From: a virus
IMG/VR virus record: IMGVR_UViG_3300042289_000986
Coordinates: 147,588-211,587 of that record
Reading direction: 5' to 3' (one strand)
DNA: 64,000 nucleotides
Shown: positions 8,329 to 15,681 of the stretch, one piece after another
Layout of the letters: each line of letters opens with the position of its first letter
How positions within the stretch are numbered: position 1 is the first letter of the stretch
Notes under the pieces: model-generated
The model's database searches: none
What the model was told of the DNA's origin: nothing
Seen by the model: only the letters and a program-made list of their open reading frames with translations
Made by a program: the position numbers and the translations under genes

Positions 8329-8809
8329 AAAACAATATTTGGTATATTATCTTAAAGATAATATTTTAATATTGGATGTTTTTGAATATTTGGAAAGTCT
8401 AGCTTCAGATATTGTTGATTATTTGTTTGAGTGGCATTTAGTAAAAGAAAATAAAGTAAAATTTCAAAAAAAGTTAGTCTTTTCTTTTTTAAATCAGAAA
8501 ATAGAAGATGATATTTTGGTTTTTCAAAAAATAGCCAAAGATATTGATTGTTCTCTCTTATGTTTTTATAAACTTAATAACACATGTAAACAGTGGGAAC
8601 TTTTTTATGAAAATCCAAATAAAGTTATAAGTGTTTGTAAATCAATGCTTAAAAATAAACTTCCTAATTTTTTTGAAAATAAAAATGAAGATGTTCGTTT
8701 ATTTGAAAACATAAAAGGAACATTTAAAACTGTTCCGTGTTTAATTCCAACAGGAGAAGATGAATATTTTTTACAAAATTTTTTAAAAAAATTAAAAAGA
8801 GTATCTTGA
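8315..8809 (+). CDS. Hypothetical protein (GTG start)
   Basis: 164 residues starting at a GTG inside the end of the preceding gene. It is rich in Lys, Phe, Leu and Tyr with no recognisable motif. The first 50 residues alternate hydrophobic and charged positions (YLVYYLKDNILILDVFEYLE). It ends with a TGA that overlaps the -35 box of a strong promoter. Expected to be cytoplasmic. Confidence 0.55.
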   Translation: MKRNKKQYLVYYLKDNILILDVFEYLESLASDIVDYLFEWHLVKENKVKFQKKLVFSFLNQKIEDDILVFQKIAKDIDCSLLCFYKLNNTCKQWELFYENPNKVISVCKSMLKNKLPNFFENKNEDVRLFENIKGTFKTVPCLIPTGEDEYFLQNFLKKLKRVS

Positions 8810-8834
8810 CAAAAGATATCCAAGTGGATAAAAT
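8806..8834 (+). promoter_or_regulatory. Near-consensus sigma-70 promoter
   Basis: TTGACA (8806-8811), exactly 17 bp, then TAAAAT (8829-8834). The predicted start is near 8841, leaving a leader of about 108 nt before the lipoprotein gene. That leader holds a weak 7-bp hairpin (8859-8865 with 8874-8880). It is the best host-type promoter in the window. Confidence 0.75.
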
Positions 8835-8933
8835 AGAATGTCGTCTTTAAGTTTTCTTCTTTATTTAAAATATAATAAAGTAAAAGGTATTTAATTTATA
8901 TTTAAAATTATTCATAGGTTTTTTAAAAACATG

Positions 8934-8941
8934 TGTAAATA
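8934..8941 (+). promoter_or_regulatory. Candidate late promoter TGTAAATA for the lysis cassette
   Basis: Octamer 7 nt before the ATG at 8949. Together with the sigma-70 promoter at 8806 it gives the lysis cassette two differently timed promoters. Confidence 0.5.
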
Positions 8942-8948
8942 TTAATAT

Positions 8949-9233
8949 ATGAATTATTTTTTAGCATTGGTTTGTGTGGCTTTTTTGTCTGGATGTGTGT
9001 GTTTAAACCCTGAACACAAGAAATTAGCACCACCTATAGCAAACACAAACAGAGTAATTGACTCGTTAGAACAAACAAAAGATGAGTTAACTAAAGCTGG
9101 TGATGCTAATACTATAGTTGGAACAAAGGTAGAAAGAGCTTTAACGTTAGCAGAACGCTTAGAGGTTATTCTTAAACAGATTGAAGAAGAAAAACAAACA
9201 TCAGAATCAAAAGAAGTTAAAAAACCTAATTAA
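8949..9233 (+). CDS. Small lipoprotein, possible outer spanin
   Basis: 94 residues. A short hydrophobic signal ends in a lipobox LSGC (C16), after which a helical, charged segment of about 78 residues follows. It is the first gene of a cassette with two membrane proteins and an endolysin. In Gram-negative phages such a small lipoprotein is often the o-spanin, which bridges to an inner-membrane partner to disrupt the outer membrane. The spanin role is inferred from context; the lipobox is seen directly. Confidence 0.65.
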   Translation: MNYFLALVCVAFLSGCVCLNPEHKKLAPPIANTNRVIDSLEQTKDELTKAGDANTIVGTKVERALTLAERLEVILKQIEEEKQTSESKEVKKPN

Positions 9234-9235
9234 TT

Positions 9236-9760
9236 ATGAAAAAAATATTACCCCTATTAATCTTAATAGTTTTATCTAGTTCTAGCTTTGGACAGTTTTG
9301 GAAACCAAAAGCTAAAGCCACTCCAACACCTGCAAAACCACCTGTTACTGTTGTAGAAAAATCAAAAAATCCAATACAAGAAGCAAAAGCACTTGTTAAA
9401 GAATTGCAAAACGAGTTAACTGTAGCAAAAACAGAAAATACAAAGTTAAAAAATAACCTCAACCAAGCGAATGAAAACGTTAAAAAAGGTTTTTTAGAAA
9501 TTACAAAATTAAATGAAGAAATTAATGCATTAAAAGAATGGGGAGTTATTCAACAAGCAGAGGCTCAAAAATTTATGGAGAAATATAATAGTGCTGTTAA
9601 GCGTTATCATAGATTAAAGATCATTGCAGCAATTATTGCCGCTGCTGGTGGGGTTTTGCTTGGACTACAGTTTATGAATCTTGCACCACCTCCTTATAAT
9701 TTAGGAATTCCTGTTGGTGGTGCAGCTTTATTTGCATTTTTAGTTTGGATATTTTTATAA
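9236..9760 (+). CDS. Membrane protein with coiled coil, lysis cassette
   Basis: 174 residues. An N-terminal signal-like segment (MKKILPLLILIVLSSSSFGQ) is followed by a Pro/Lys linker, a heptad-like coiled coil (about 45-120, KALVKELQNELTVAKTE and onward) and two hydrophobic C-terminal segments (about 127-150 and 155-174). A coiled coil exposed to the periplasm beside a lipoprotein gene suggests an inner-membrane spanin or a lysis regulator, but the C-terminal double anchor is unusual for an i-spanin. It starts 3 bp after the lipoprotein stop. Confidence 0.6.
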   Translation: MKKILPLLILIVLSSSSFGQFWKPKAKATPTPAKPPVTVVEKSKNPIQEAKALVKELQNELTVAKTENTKLKNNLNQANENVKKGFLEITKLNEEINALKEWGVIQQAEAQKFMEKYNSAVKRYHRLKIIAAIIAAAGGVLLGLQFMNLAPPPYNLGIPVGGAALFAFLVWIFL

Positions 9761-9763
9761 ACT

Positions 9764-10240
9764 ATGTGGAACGCAGTCACCAATACCTTTAAAAATATAT
9801 ATGCTTTTTTAAATACTGGTGTTGTGCCGCCAAATACTCCACTACCAGTTAGAGAAGAAATGAAGCGAATTAATCACTTTGCTTCTAGAAAGTTTTTTAT
9901 TGTTTTTACTTCCTTTTTAGGTCTTTGTTTTTTTTATTTTGCAAGTGTTGGAATATTGTTTTTACTTCCACAAAATGGAACAGAATTGATAAGTGGTTAT
10001 GTGACTATTTTTACTAAAACAATCGAAGTTTTGGCCGTTATTATTGCAGCATATTTAGGTGTTCAAGCTGTTGTCGATTTAAAGTACAGTAGTTCTTCTA
10101 ATGTTTCATCTGAAACAGTTAAAAGTATTGAAAAAATAGACGAAAAGGTTATCACAGAACAAACTATGAAATATGCCGAAATTTATAAAGATGATCCGTC
10201 ATATGCTCCTATAGAATGGGCTTTAAGTTATGACAAATAA
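9764..10240 (+). CDS. Holin candidate, two-TM membrane protein
   Basis: 158 residues with two strong transmembrane segments (about 43-68, FFIVFTSFLGLCFFYFASVG, and 77-100, around IEVLAVIIAAYLGVQAVV) and a charged C-terminal tail. Lying directly before the endolysin, which overlaps it by 11 bp, it is the best holin candidate. It is not recognisably similar to T4 gp t. The role is inferred from topology and position. Confidence 0.55.
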   Translation: MWNAVTNTFKNIYAFLNTGVVPPNTPLPVREEMKRINHFASRKFFIVFTSFLGLCFFYFASVGILFLLPQNGTELISGYVTIFTKTIEVLAVIIAAYLGVQAVVDLKYSSSSNVSSETVKSIEKIDEKVITEQTMKYAEIYKDDPSYAPIEWALSYDK

Positions 10241-10937
10241 CATGAAAGTATTAGAAAGAGGGGATTTTGGCGAAGAAGTAAAACAATGGCAATTGTTTTT
10301 ACAATCTGCTGGTTATAAGATCCCATACGTTGATGGTGCGTTTGGTCCTGAAACTGAAAGAGAAACATTAAAATTTCAAACCAAAAACGGTTTAAAGCCC
10401 GATGGTGTCGTTGGTCCTAAAACTTGGAAGTTCGTAACTACTGTCAGTAGTAATACACCACTTTCACAAAAATGGCCTAAACAAAACTATAATTCTATGG
10501 TAAATTTTTATGGACCAGTTGGCGAAAACCAAACAAAATTGGATGTTCCATATAAATTAAAAATTGCTTGGGATAAAAACGTATCTTTGAGCAAGATTAC
10601 ATGTCATCAAAAGTGTGCTAAATCTTTATATACAATATTTGAAAAAACTTTGAGCACATATGGGCAAAAAGAAATTACTCGATTAAGATTAGACATCTTT
10701 GGTGGCTGTTTAAATGTCAGAAAGATGCGTGGTGGTTCTGCATGGTCTATTCATTCTTGGGGTGCTGCTGTTGATTTAGATCCAGACAACAATCAGCTAA
10801 GATGGGGTAAAGATAAAGCATCTTTTGGTAAAAAAGAATATGAAGATTTTTGGAAAATAGTTGAATCTGAAGGCTGGATCAGTTTGGGAAGAGCCAGAAA
10901 CTACGATTGGATGCATTTTCAAGCAGCAACTCTATAA
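10230..10937 (+). CDS. Endolysin: peptidoglycan-binding domain plus M15 (VanY-like) peptidase
   Basis: 235 residues. Residues 6-66 form a PG_binding_1 domain (RGDFGEEVKQWQLFLQ ... YVDGAFGPETE ... DGVVGPKTWK). The C-terminal half is an M15 zinc peptidase with SIHSWGAAVDLD giving H175 and D182 as ligands and DWMHFQ giving H229. Such enzymes cleave peptide cross-links in the cell wall. No signal peptide is visible, so export would depend on the holin. An in-frame ATG four codons downstream is an alternative start. Confidence 0.88.
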   Translation: MTNNMKVLERGDFGEEVKQWQLFLQSAGYKIPYVDGAFGPETERETLKFQTKNGLKPDGVVGPKTWKFVTTVSSNTPLSQKWPKQNYNSMVNFYGPVGENQTKLDVPYKLKIAWDKNVSLSKITCHQKCAKSLYTIFEKTLSTYGQKEITRLRLDIFGGCLNVRKMRGGSAWSIHSWGAAVDLDPDNNQLRWGKDKASFGKKEYEDFWKIVESEGWISLGRARNYDWMHFQAATL

Positions 10938-10954
10938 TATTTTGATTATCAACA

Positions 10955-10987
10955 ACTTACAAAATTAACATTTATGTTTTTGTAAGT
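10955..10987 (+). terminator. Hairpin after the endolysin gene
   Basis: A perfect 10-bp inverted repeat, ACTTACAAAA (10955-10964) with TTTTGTAAGT (10978-10987), encloses a 13-nt loop and is followed by CTTTAATTTT. It is AT-rich and the U-tract is interrupted, so termination may be partial. Confidence 0.4.
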
Positions 10988-11014
10988 CTTTAATTTTGAA
11001 CAATTTATAAAAAA

Positions 11015-11257
11015 ATGGATTTATCAGACATATATTCTAAACAAGTTAAAAAAACATCTGTATCCATGTTACAAGTTGGTGGAAATTTTCCACAAATTGA
11101 AAAAGATCCAAACATCAGAAGATTAGAACAAGAAGTATATGCTAAAATGCGTAGCATAATGCCAAAAGAAGAACCACAACAAGCACCTAAAGACGAAGTT
11201 GTTGCACTATCATTTCAAGACGCATTAAAAGAACTTGCTGAATTTCAAAAAAAATAG
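11015..11257 (+). CDS. Hypothetical small helical protein
   Basis: 80 residues, hydrophilic, mostly helical (RRLEQEVYAKMRSIMPKEEP), no recognised family. It lies in the 336-bp interval between the endolysin hairpin and a TATAAATA late promoter, so it may be transcribed from read-through. Its end is 13 bp before the next start. Confidence 0.5.
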   Translation: MDLSDIYSKQVKKTSVSMLQVGGNFPQIEKDPNIRRLEQEVYAKMRSIMPKEEPQQAPKDEVVALSFQDALKELAEFQKK

Positions 11258-11265
11258 TATAAATA
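11258..11265 (+). promoter_or_regulatory. Late promoter, exact T4 consensus TATAAATA
   Basis: Perfect T4-type octamer, 5 nt before the ATG at 11271. A T4-like start point about 6 nt beyond the box would fall on the A of the ATG, giving a leaderless mRNA. Confidence 0.65.
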
Positions 11266-11270
11266 AACAT

Positions 11271-11642
11271 ATGAGTAAATTTTCCGAACTTTTTGAACAA
11301 ATGTATCTTCCATTACAAGGCTTAGTAAATGAACAAGAAGATATGGCAAACGAAATACCTGAAGCCCAACCAGAAGTCGGTGTAGATGCCGAAACAATGA
11401 GTGAACTTCCAATTTTATCAAATGATGAAATAGCACAATTTATTGCAGGATTAAAACAATTTTATTCTCAAGAAAATCCAGCATTAACACAAGACCAAAT
11501 TGATCAAATTAAAAATGTAAACCCAAGAGACTCTAGAGAAGATTCTGCTATCAAAGCATCGATTGATGTTTTAATGAAAATTTTTAATGTTGGTGGAGTA
11601 CAAACATCTCCATCAACTATTCCTGATTCAACGTTTGAATAA
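11271..11642 (+). CDS. Hypothetical acidic late protein
   Basis: 123 residues starting MSKFSELFEQMYLPLQGL. I use the ATG at 11271, because a TTG 12 codons upstream would place the late promoter box inside the gene. The sequence is Glu/Gln-rich, with a region NDEIAQFIAGLKQFYSQENP and a Ser/Thr/Pro-rich tail. The N-terminus resembles that of the late protein at 47023-47544 (MSKFNKFNTLLETAF), so it may be a minor virion or prohead component (inference). Confidence 0.55.
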   Translation: MSKFSELFEQMYLPLQGLVNEQEDMANEIPEAQPEVGVDAETMSELPILSNDEIAQFIAGLKQFYSQENPALTQDQIDQIKNVNPRDSREDSAIKASIDVLMKIFNVGGVQTSPSTIPDSTFE

Positions 11643-11681
11643 AAATTTGATTTATTCTAATATACTAGTAATATAGTATAC

Positions 11682-11975
11682 ATGAATAACGTAAGTTTTA
11701 ATTTAAAGTCTTTAACCAAAGAAGAAGTATCAACAATTTTAGAATCTTTATTGTTCAGTTCTTCTGTTGATGTTTGTGCTAGTTGGTATAAAGAAGATTC
11801 TTTAAACATGTTTAATTTAGCAAAAAAAATTCGAAATATTTTTCCAGAAATTTTAATTGATAATGTTTATATTATCGAAGATAAACAAAACAATTTTGAA
11901 CTTAATGATAAACATACGAAAAAAATTGTAGAATTTTTTCCTGAAATCAAAAAAGAAAAAATAGAAAATTTATGA
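11682..11975 (+). CDS. Hypothetical protein upstream of ATPase
   Basis: 97 residues, no recognised family. The N-terminus (VSFNLKSLTKEEVSTILESL) and the middle (KIRNIFPEILIDNVYIIED) look like a small alpha/beta domain. It overlaps the following NadR-like gene by 4 bp (ATGA), suggesting coupled translation and linked function. Upstream sequence at 11647-11677 is promoter-like but the spacing of the boxes is poor. Confidence 0.55.
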   Translation: MNNVSFNLKSLTKEEVSTILESLLFSSSVDVCASWYKEDSLNMFNLAKKIRNIFPEILIDNVYIIEDKQNNFELNDKHTKKIVEFFPEIKKEKIENL

Positions 11976-12616
11976 AAATTGCAGTAATTGGAACAGCTAA
12001 CATAGGAAAGTCAACTTATATAAAAGACTTTTTAAAAAAATGGCCAATGTATAAATTGGTCGATAGCGAATATCGAAAACTTTTAAAAGAAAAAAATCTT
12101 TCTCATAGCAAAGATGGAAATGAAGAAAGTCAAAGAATCATTCTAAATTGTTTAGTTGATGAAGTAGTCAAGTATTCAAAAGATGAATTTGCTATTTTCG
12201 ATAGATGTGTTGTTGATGTATTGGCATATTCAACTTGGTTGCATTTAAATGGGAAAATTTCTGAAAAGTTTTTAGATGAACAAAGAATTTTAATTCGAGA
12301 GACTTTAAAATTATATGATGTTTTATTTTTTATACCTTTAACTAAAGTTGCTCCAGTAGAAATAGAAGATAATGGAATTAGAGAAACCGATCCAGTTTAT
12401 CGTGAAGAAATAGATACAATATTCAAAGCATTTCAAGAATCTTATCATCGTGGTGATGGTAGAGTTTTTCCAAAAGATGATTGTCCAGCAATCATTGAAA
12501 TATTCGGAAATCCAGAACAAAGATTGAAAATGACAGAGCTTTATCTGACACAAGAAGGTAAATGCTATGGAGAAGAAGAAAGTTTAATCTCTGATATTAT
12601 CCCTGCTAAATTTTAA
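11972..12616 (+). CDS. NadR/AAA_28-type P-loop ATPase or kinase
   Basis: 214 residues. Walker A is GTANIGKST (7-15), followed by KLVDSEYRKLL and a conserved FDRCVVDVLAYSTW block typical of NadR-like/AAA_28 nucleotide kinases. The DPVYREEIDTIFKAF region and a DDCP segment fit the lid and base-recognition parts. In bacteria NadR phosphorylates nicotinamide riboside, but many phage members have unknown substrates. The assignment to the kinase-like P-loop family is firm; the substrate is open. Confidence 0.7.
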   Translation: MKIAVIGTANIGKSTYIKDFLKKWPMYKLVDSEYRKLLKEKNLSHSKDGNEESQRIILNCLVDEVVKYSKDEFAIFDRCVVDVLAYSTWLHLNGKISEKFLDEQRILIRETLKLYDVLFFIPLTKVAPVEIEDNGIRETDPVYREEIDTIFKAFQESYHRGDGRVFPKDDCPAIIEIFGNPEQRLKMTELYLTQEGKCYGEEESLISDIIPAKF

Positions 12617-12618
12617 TC

Positions 12619-12647
12619 TTGATATTTTTAAATTTATGGGTTAAGAT
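12619..12647 (+). promoter_or_regulatory. Sigma-70-like promoter for primase
   Basis: TTGATA (12619-12624), 17 bp, TAAGAT (12642-12647). The expected start (about 12654) is practically at the primase ATG at 12656. Confidence 0.45.
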
Positions 12648-12655
12648 TGGGAATA

Positions 12656-13618
12656 ATGACCATACCCCAAACTTACATTCTTAATAAACTTTATTCATAT
12701 GCAATGGATCCAGTTTTTAGAAAACATGATGGAACTTACAATGCGGGTTGTCCTATTTGTCGAGAGGGTAAAAGTCTAGGAAAAAAGAAAAGACTTTTTT
12801 ATTATCCAACATCAAACACATTTCATTGTTTTAATTGCTCAAAAACTTGGTCTGCTTATTCTTGGATTTTGAAAGTATCTGGTCTTTCAAAAGAAGAGAT
12901 GCAGTATGAAATAAATAACAATACTTTTTCAACAGATGTTGGATCAAAGCCACTTTTTAATCCACAAAAAAGAAAAAAAGTTACAGATCTTCCATATGAT
13001 TCAATAAACCTTTTTGATGAAACACAACAAAAGTATTATTTGGATAATCCGTATTTTAAAAAAGCTTTGACTTATATCAAAGAAAGAAAATTAGATCAAG
13101 CTATTAACAAATCTCCGAATCTTTTTATAAGTTTAACAGATTTTACACACAAAAATAGAATTTGTATACCTTTTTACGATAGAAATAAAAAAATTTGTTT
13201 TTATCAAACAAGGGCTATTGATAATACAGAACCTAGATATTTGGGCAAAGAGAATTCCGATAAAACAATATTTGGGATTGATAGAATTGATACATCTTTA
13301 AATTATATTTTTATTTTCGAAGGACCGATTGATGCAATGTTTGTAAAAAATGCTATTAGTGCAGCAGGTTTAAGTTTGACACAAACACAAAAATCACAAT
13401 TAAGTGAATTTCCATTTTATGAAAAAATTTGGGTTTTAGATAATCCTAAATTTGATGAAACAGCTAAAGAAAAAACAAAAGAGCTTTTATTAAAGGGAGA
13501 AAAAGTTTTTAAATGGCCATCTGGCATGTCCTATAAGGATTTCAATGCAATGGCTATGTTTGAAGATCTTAACGAAATTCCTTATCAAAGGATTATCGAT
13601 AATGTTTTAAAGCTTTAG
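12656..13618 (+). CDS. 61: gp61-like DNA primase
   Basis: 320 residues from the ATG at 12656; a TTG three codons upstream overlaps the promoter. An N-terminal zinc-binding domain has C32-x2-C35 and C58-x2-C61 around a Lys-rich strand. A TOPRIM domain follows with IFIFEGPIDAMFVKNA (Glu of motif I) and EKIWVLDNPKFDE (acidic motif II). T4 gp61 (342 residues) has the same plan and primes lagging strands with the gp41 helicase. It converges with the gene at 13615, overlapping by 4 bp. Confidence 0.88.
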   Translation: MTIPQTYILNKLYSYAMDPVFRKHDGTYNAGCPICREGKSLGKKKRLFYYPTSNTFHCFNCSKTWSAYSWILKVSGLSKEEMQYEINNNTFSTDVGSKPLFNPQKRKKVTDLPYDSINLFDETQQKYYLDNPYFKKALTYIKERKLDQAINKSPNLFISLTDFTHKNRICIPFYDRNKKICFYQTRAIDNTEPRYLGKENSDKTIFGIDRIDTSLNYIFIFEGPIDAMFVKNAISAAGLSLTQTQKSQLSEFPFYEKIWVLDNPKFDETAKEKTKELLLKGEKVFKWPSGMSYKDFNAMAMFEDLNEIPYQRIIDNVLKL

Positions 13619-14214
13619 CTACCTGCTTTTAATTGTTCCGTATCACGAAGTTTTTTAGGAGCCGTAATGATATAGGTGTTAAGAATTTCTTTTAATTTTT
13701 CAACTTCACCAGCAATACGAGTAATACTATCCGAAGCTTTTCTTGTTACACCACGTAACAAACTACCTGCACGATCACCGTCTGCCAAAATTTTATGCAA
13801 AGATTCAGAAGAAGGATCATTTAAAAAACTTGCAAATTCATCTAATTTTGAAGACCAGCTTCTAATAGAATTAATAGTTTCTGATGTCATTTCTGCTGGA
13901 TTACCCTCCACATCAAATTGATCAGGAGCAGTTTCTGCTTCTAAAGAATTTTCAAAATCTTTTTTATTTGTTTCTGGTGTAAATTCTTCTGGTGACTTCA
14001 TATCACCACTTGCTGGTTCTTCTGATGGTGTTATAGTGACTTCTTCTTGTTCTTTTAACAAAGCAGCCATGAATCTAGCTGAAAAAGCATCATACGAGGA
14101 AAGATCCAAAGAAATTCTTTTAGTATTATCTTTTAAAATTCGATTTCTTTCTTTCTTTTGGCAGCAACAGTCTTTTTTCATAGTTGTTTTTGGGCTTTTT
14201 TTCTTGGATTTCAT
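13615..14214 (-). CDS. Unknown late protein with N-terminal Cys cluster
   Basis: 199 residues. A basic N-terminus contains the cluster DCCCQKK (15-21). A long Glu/Ser/Thr-rich, probably disordered middle follows, and the C-terminus is helical (SSKLDEFASFLND ... EVEKLKEILNTYI). The late-promoter octamer AGTAAATA lies 14 nt upstream, so it is probably a structural or assembly protein. No family recognised. An internal ATG (12th codon) is an alternative start. Confidence 0.55.
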   Translation of the reverse strand: MKSKKKSPKTTMKKDCCCQKKERNRILKDNTKRISLDLSSYDAFSARFMAALLKEQEEVTITPSEEPASGDMKSPEEFTPETNKKDFENSLEAETAPDQFDVEGNPAEMTSETINSIRSWSSKLDEFASFLNDPSSESLHKILADGDRAGSLLRGVTRKASDSITRIAGEVEKLKEILNTYIITAPKKLRDTEQLKAGS

Positions 14215-14232
14215 GTGTATGTATGATATATT
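14204..14232 (+). promoter_or_regulatory. Sigma-70-like promoter for the GT-gp62-GroES run
   Basis: TTGGAT (14204-14209), 17 bp, TATATT (14227-14232). The predicted start is about 5 nt before the ATG at 14244. Confidence 0.45.
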
Positions 14233-14236
14233 TACT
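14229..14236 (-). promoter_or_regulatory. Candidate late promoter AGTAAATA
   Basis: Minus-strand octamer 14 nt before the ATG at 14214. It overlaps the -10 box of the plus-strand promoter at 14204-14232. Confidence 0.45.
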
Positions 14237-14243
14237 CTTATCT

Positions 14244-14918
14244 ATGTCTGAAATTTTAAATAATTATCATTTTGTTGTTGCAACTCCACAAACTAAAAAA
14301 GATTTTCACAGTAAAAGTCAAATTGGTTTGTTTTTTGATAAAGCAAATATTGAAAATTACACTGTAGTTTATGAAAATAAAGAAGGTTTAGCTAAAATAT
14401 ATAATAAGTTTCTTACAGAAGATAATAGAAACAAAAAGATTGTTTTTGTGCATGATGACGTTCTTATTGAAGATTTGTTTTGGAAAGAAAAGTTGGATAT
14501 TGCTTTTGAAAAATATGATATTATCGGTTTAGCTGGTTCTAAAAAATGTAATTTGTCATCTGAGATTCCTGCATGGCATTTGATGTGCGAAAGAAATGAT
14601 TTAGTTGGCGAAGTTTCGCACTCAAAAGACAAACAAAATTGGACTACCGTTTTTGGTCCATCAGATTCCAGAGCATTAATATTGGACGGTCTTTTTATTG
14701 CTGTTAAAGTTTCAAAACTTTTAGATACAAATACTAAATTTGATGAAGATTTTACTTTTCATCATTATGATATAACATTTTGTTTAAATGCAAATAAAAA
14801 TAAATTGAAAATGGGTGTTTATCCAGTTAAAGTTACCCACTTTGGATTAGGAGATAGTATGAATTCCGATCAATGGCGTCAAAGCGCAATACATTTTAAA
14901 CAAAAATATAAAATATGA
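14244..14918 (+). CDS. Glycosyltransferase (GT2/StrF-like)
   Basis: 224 residues from the ATG at 14244; an earlier in-frame ATG lies inside the divergent gene and upstream of the promoter. Motifs: IVFVHDDVLIED (HDD at the DxD position), WTTVFGPSDSRALILDGLFIAV, and FDEDFTFHHYDITFCL ... GVYPVKVTHFG near the C-terminus, a block typical of StrF-like GT-A enzymes with a C-terminal metal-binding His. It overlaps the gp62 gene by 4 bp, which makes coordinated early expression likely. Acceptor unknown. Confidence 0.7.
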   Translation: MSEILNNYHFVVATPQTKKDFHSKSQIGLFFDKANIENYTVVYENKEGLAKIYNKFLTEDNRNKKIVFVHDDVLIEDLFWKEKLDIAFEKYDIIGLAGSKKCNLSSEIPAWHLMCERNDLVGEVSHSKDKQNWTTVFGPSDSRALILDGLFIAVKVSKLLDTNTKFDEDFTFHHYDITFCLNANKNKLKMGVYPVKVTHFGLGDSMNSDQWRQSAIHFKQKYKI

Positions 14919-15292
14919 AAAATAGAGATACGAGATTTTTTGATTTTTTAAATTGGGTTTTTAAGAAAAGTAAAAATAAACCCGAAAACTATCAACCATC
15001 AATATTTTTATTGAATCGTTGGTTGTCTATGGCTGAATTTCACTTTGCTAAAATTGTAAATTTGACTACAAACAAATGGGCCAAGAATTTTTCTGAAATT
15101 AATTATGGAGATTTTTATTATACAATGTTTCCCAAATACGGAAAAAATATAAATTATATTAAAAAAACAAAAAACGAAAGAAGTAAGGATAACGAAGATT
15201 ATAAAAACATAGCTAATTTACTGGAATGTTCTGTTAGAGAAGTGGAAATGTATAAAAATACACTTGAAGAACTGAGGATACAGTCTAATTAA
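14915..15292 (+). CDS. 62: gp62-like clamp loader small subunit
   Basis: 125 residues. The pattern FFDFLNWVFKKSKN ... YQPSIFLLNRWLSM ... NKWAKNFSEINYGDFYYTMFPK ... KNIANLLECSVREVEMYKNTL matches the short gp62 of cyanophage-type T4-like phages: a conserved N-R-x-L-S helix, a Phe/Tyr-rich middle, and a C-terminal helix pair. T4 gp62 is larger (187). With gp44 (46089-47015) it would load the sliding clamp gp45. Unlike T4, it is about 31 kb from gene 44 in this window. Identification is by pattern memory and should be tested. Confidence 0.65.
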   Translation: MKNRDTRFFDFLNWVFKKSKNKPENYQPSIFLLNRWLSMAEFHFAKIVNLTTNKWAKNFSEINYGDFYYTMFPKYGKNINYIKKTKNERSKDNEDYKNIANLLECSVREVEMYKNTLEELRIQSN

Positions 15293-15298
15293 ACTTAT

Positions 15299-15679
15299 AT
15301 GATAGCAAGACCCAAGCAAGAAGACCGCATTGGCGGAAAAGTACAATTAGACAACTACATAGGACATGAAATGAACCTAGAAGGTTGGTCTTTAACAAAA
15401 GTTTTAGATGACATTTTAATGTGTCAATATATCGATGTGAACGAAGATGGAACTGAAATAAAAAGAGGTTCTATTTGGGTTCCAATTAATACAGTTAATT
15501 TTACATGGCGTTTAGCAAAAGTATTGATCGCAGGACCTGATTGTAAAACTGTTAAAAAAGATGATGTTGTTATGTTTCCTAATGACAAAGGAATACAAGT
15601 AGCAAACATGAATGGTTTAAAAAATGTAGTATTTTTAAACGAAAGTCGTATTTTTGGTGTTTGTGAACCAAAAGATTAA
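15299..15679 (+). CDS. GroES-like co-chaperonin (gp31-type role)
   Basis: 126 residues. The central part fits the GroES fold: GSIWVPINTVNFTWRLAKVL corresponds to the mobile loop exit and first strands, VLIAGPDCKTVKKDDVVMFP to the V-x-x-x-G-P ... V-K-x-G-D-x-V motif, and the end VVFLNESRIFGV to the conserved E-x-x-I-x-x-V terminus. T4 replaces host GroES with gp31 to let GroEL fold gp23. No GroEL gene is in the window. It starts 6 bp after gp62. Confidence 0.65.
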   Translation: MIARPKQEDRIGGKVQLDNYIGHEMNLEGWSLTKVLDDILMCQYIDVNEDGTEIKRGSIWVPINTVNFTWRLAKVLIAGPDCKTVKKDDVVMFPNDKGIQVANMNGLKNVVFLNESRIFGVCEPKD

Positions 15680-15681
15680 TA

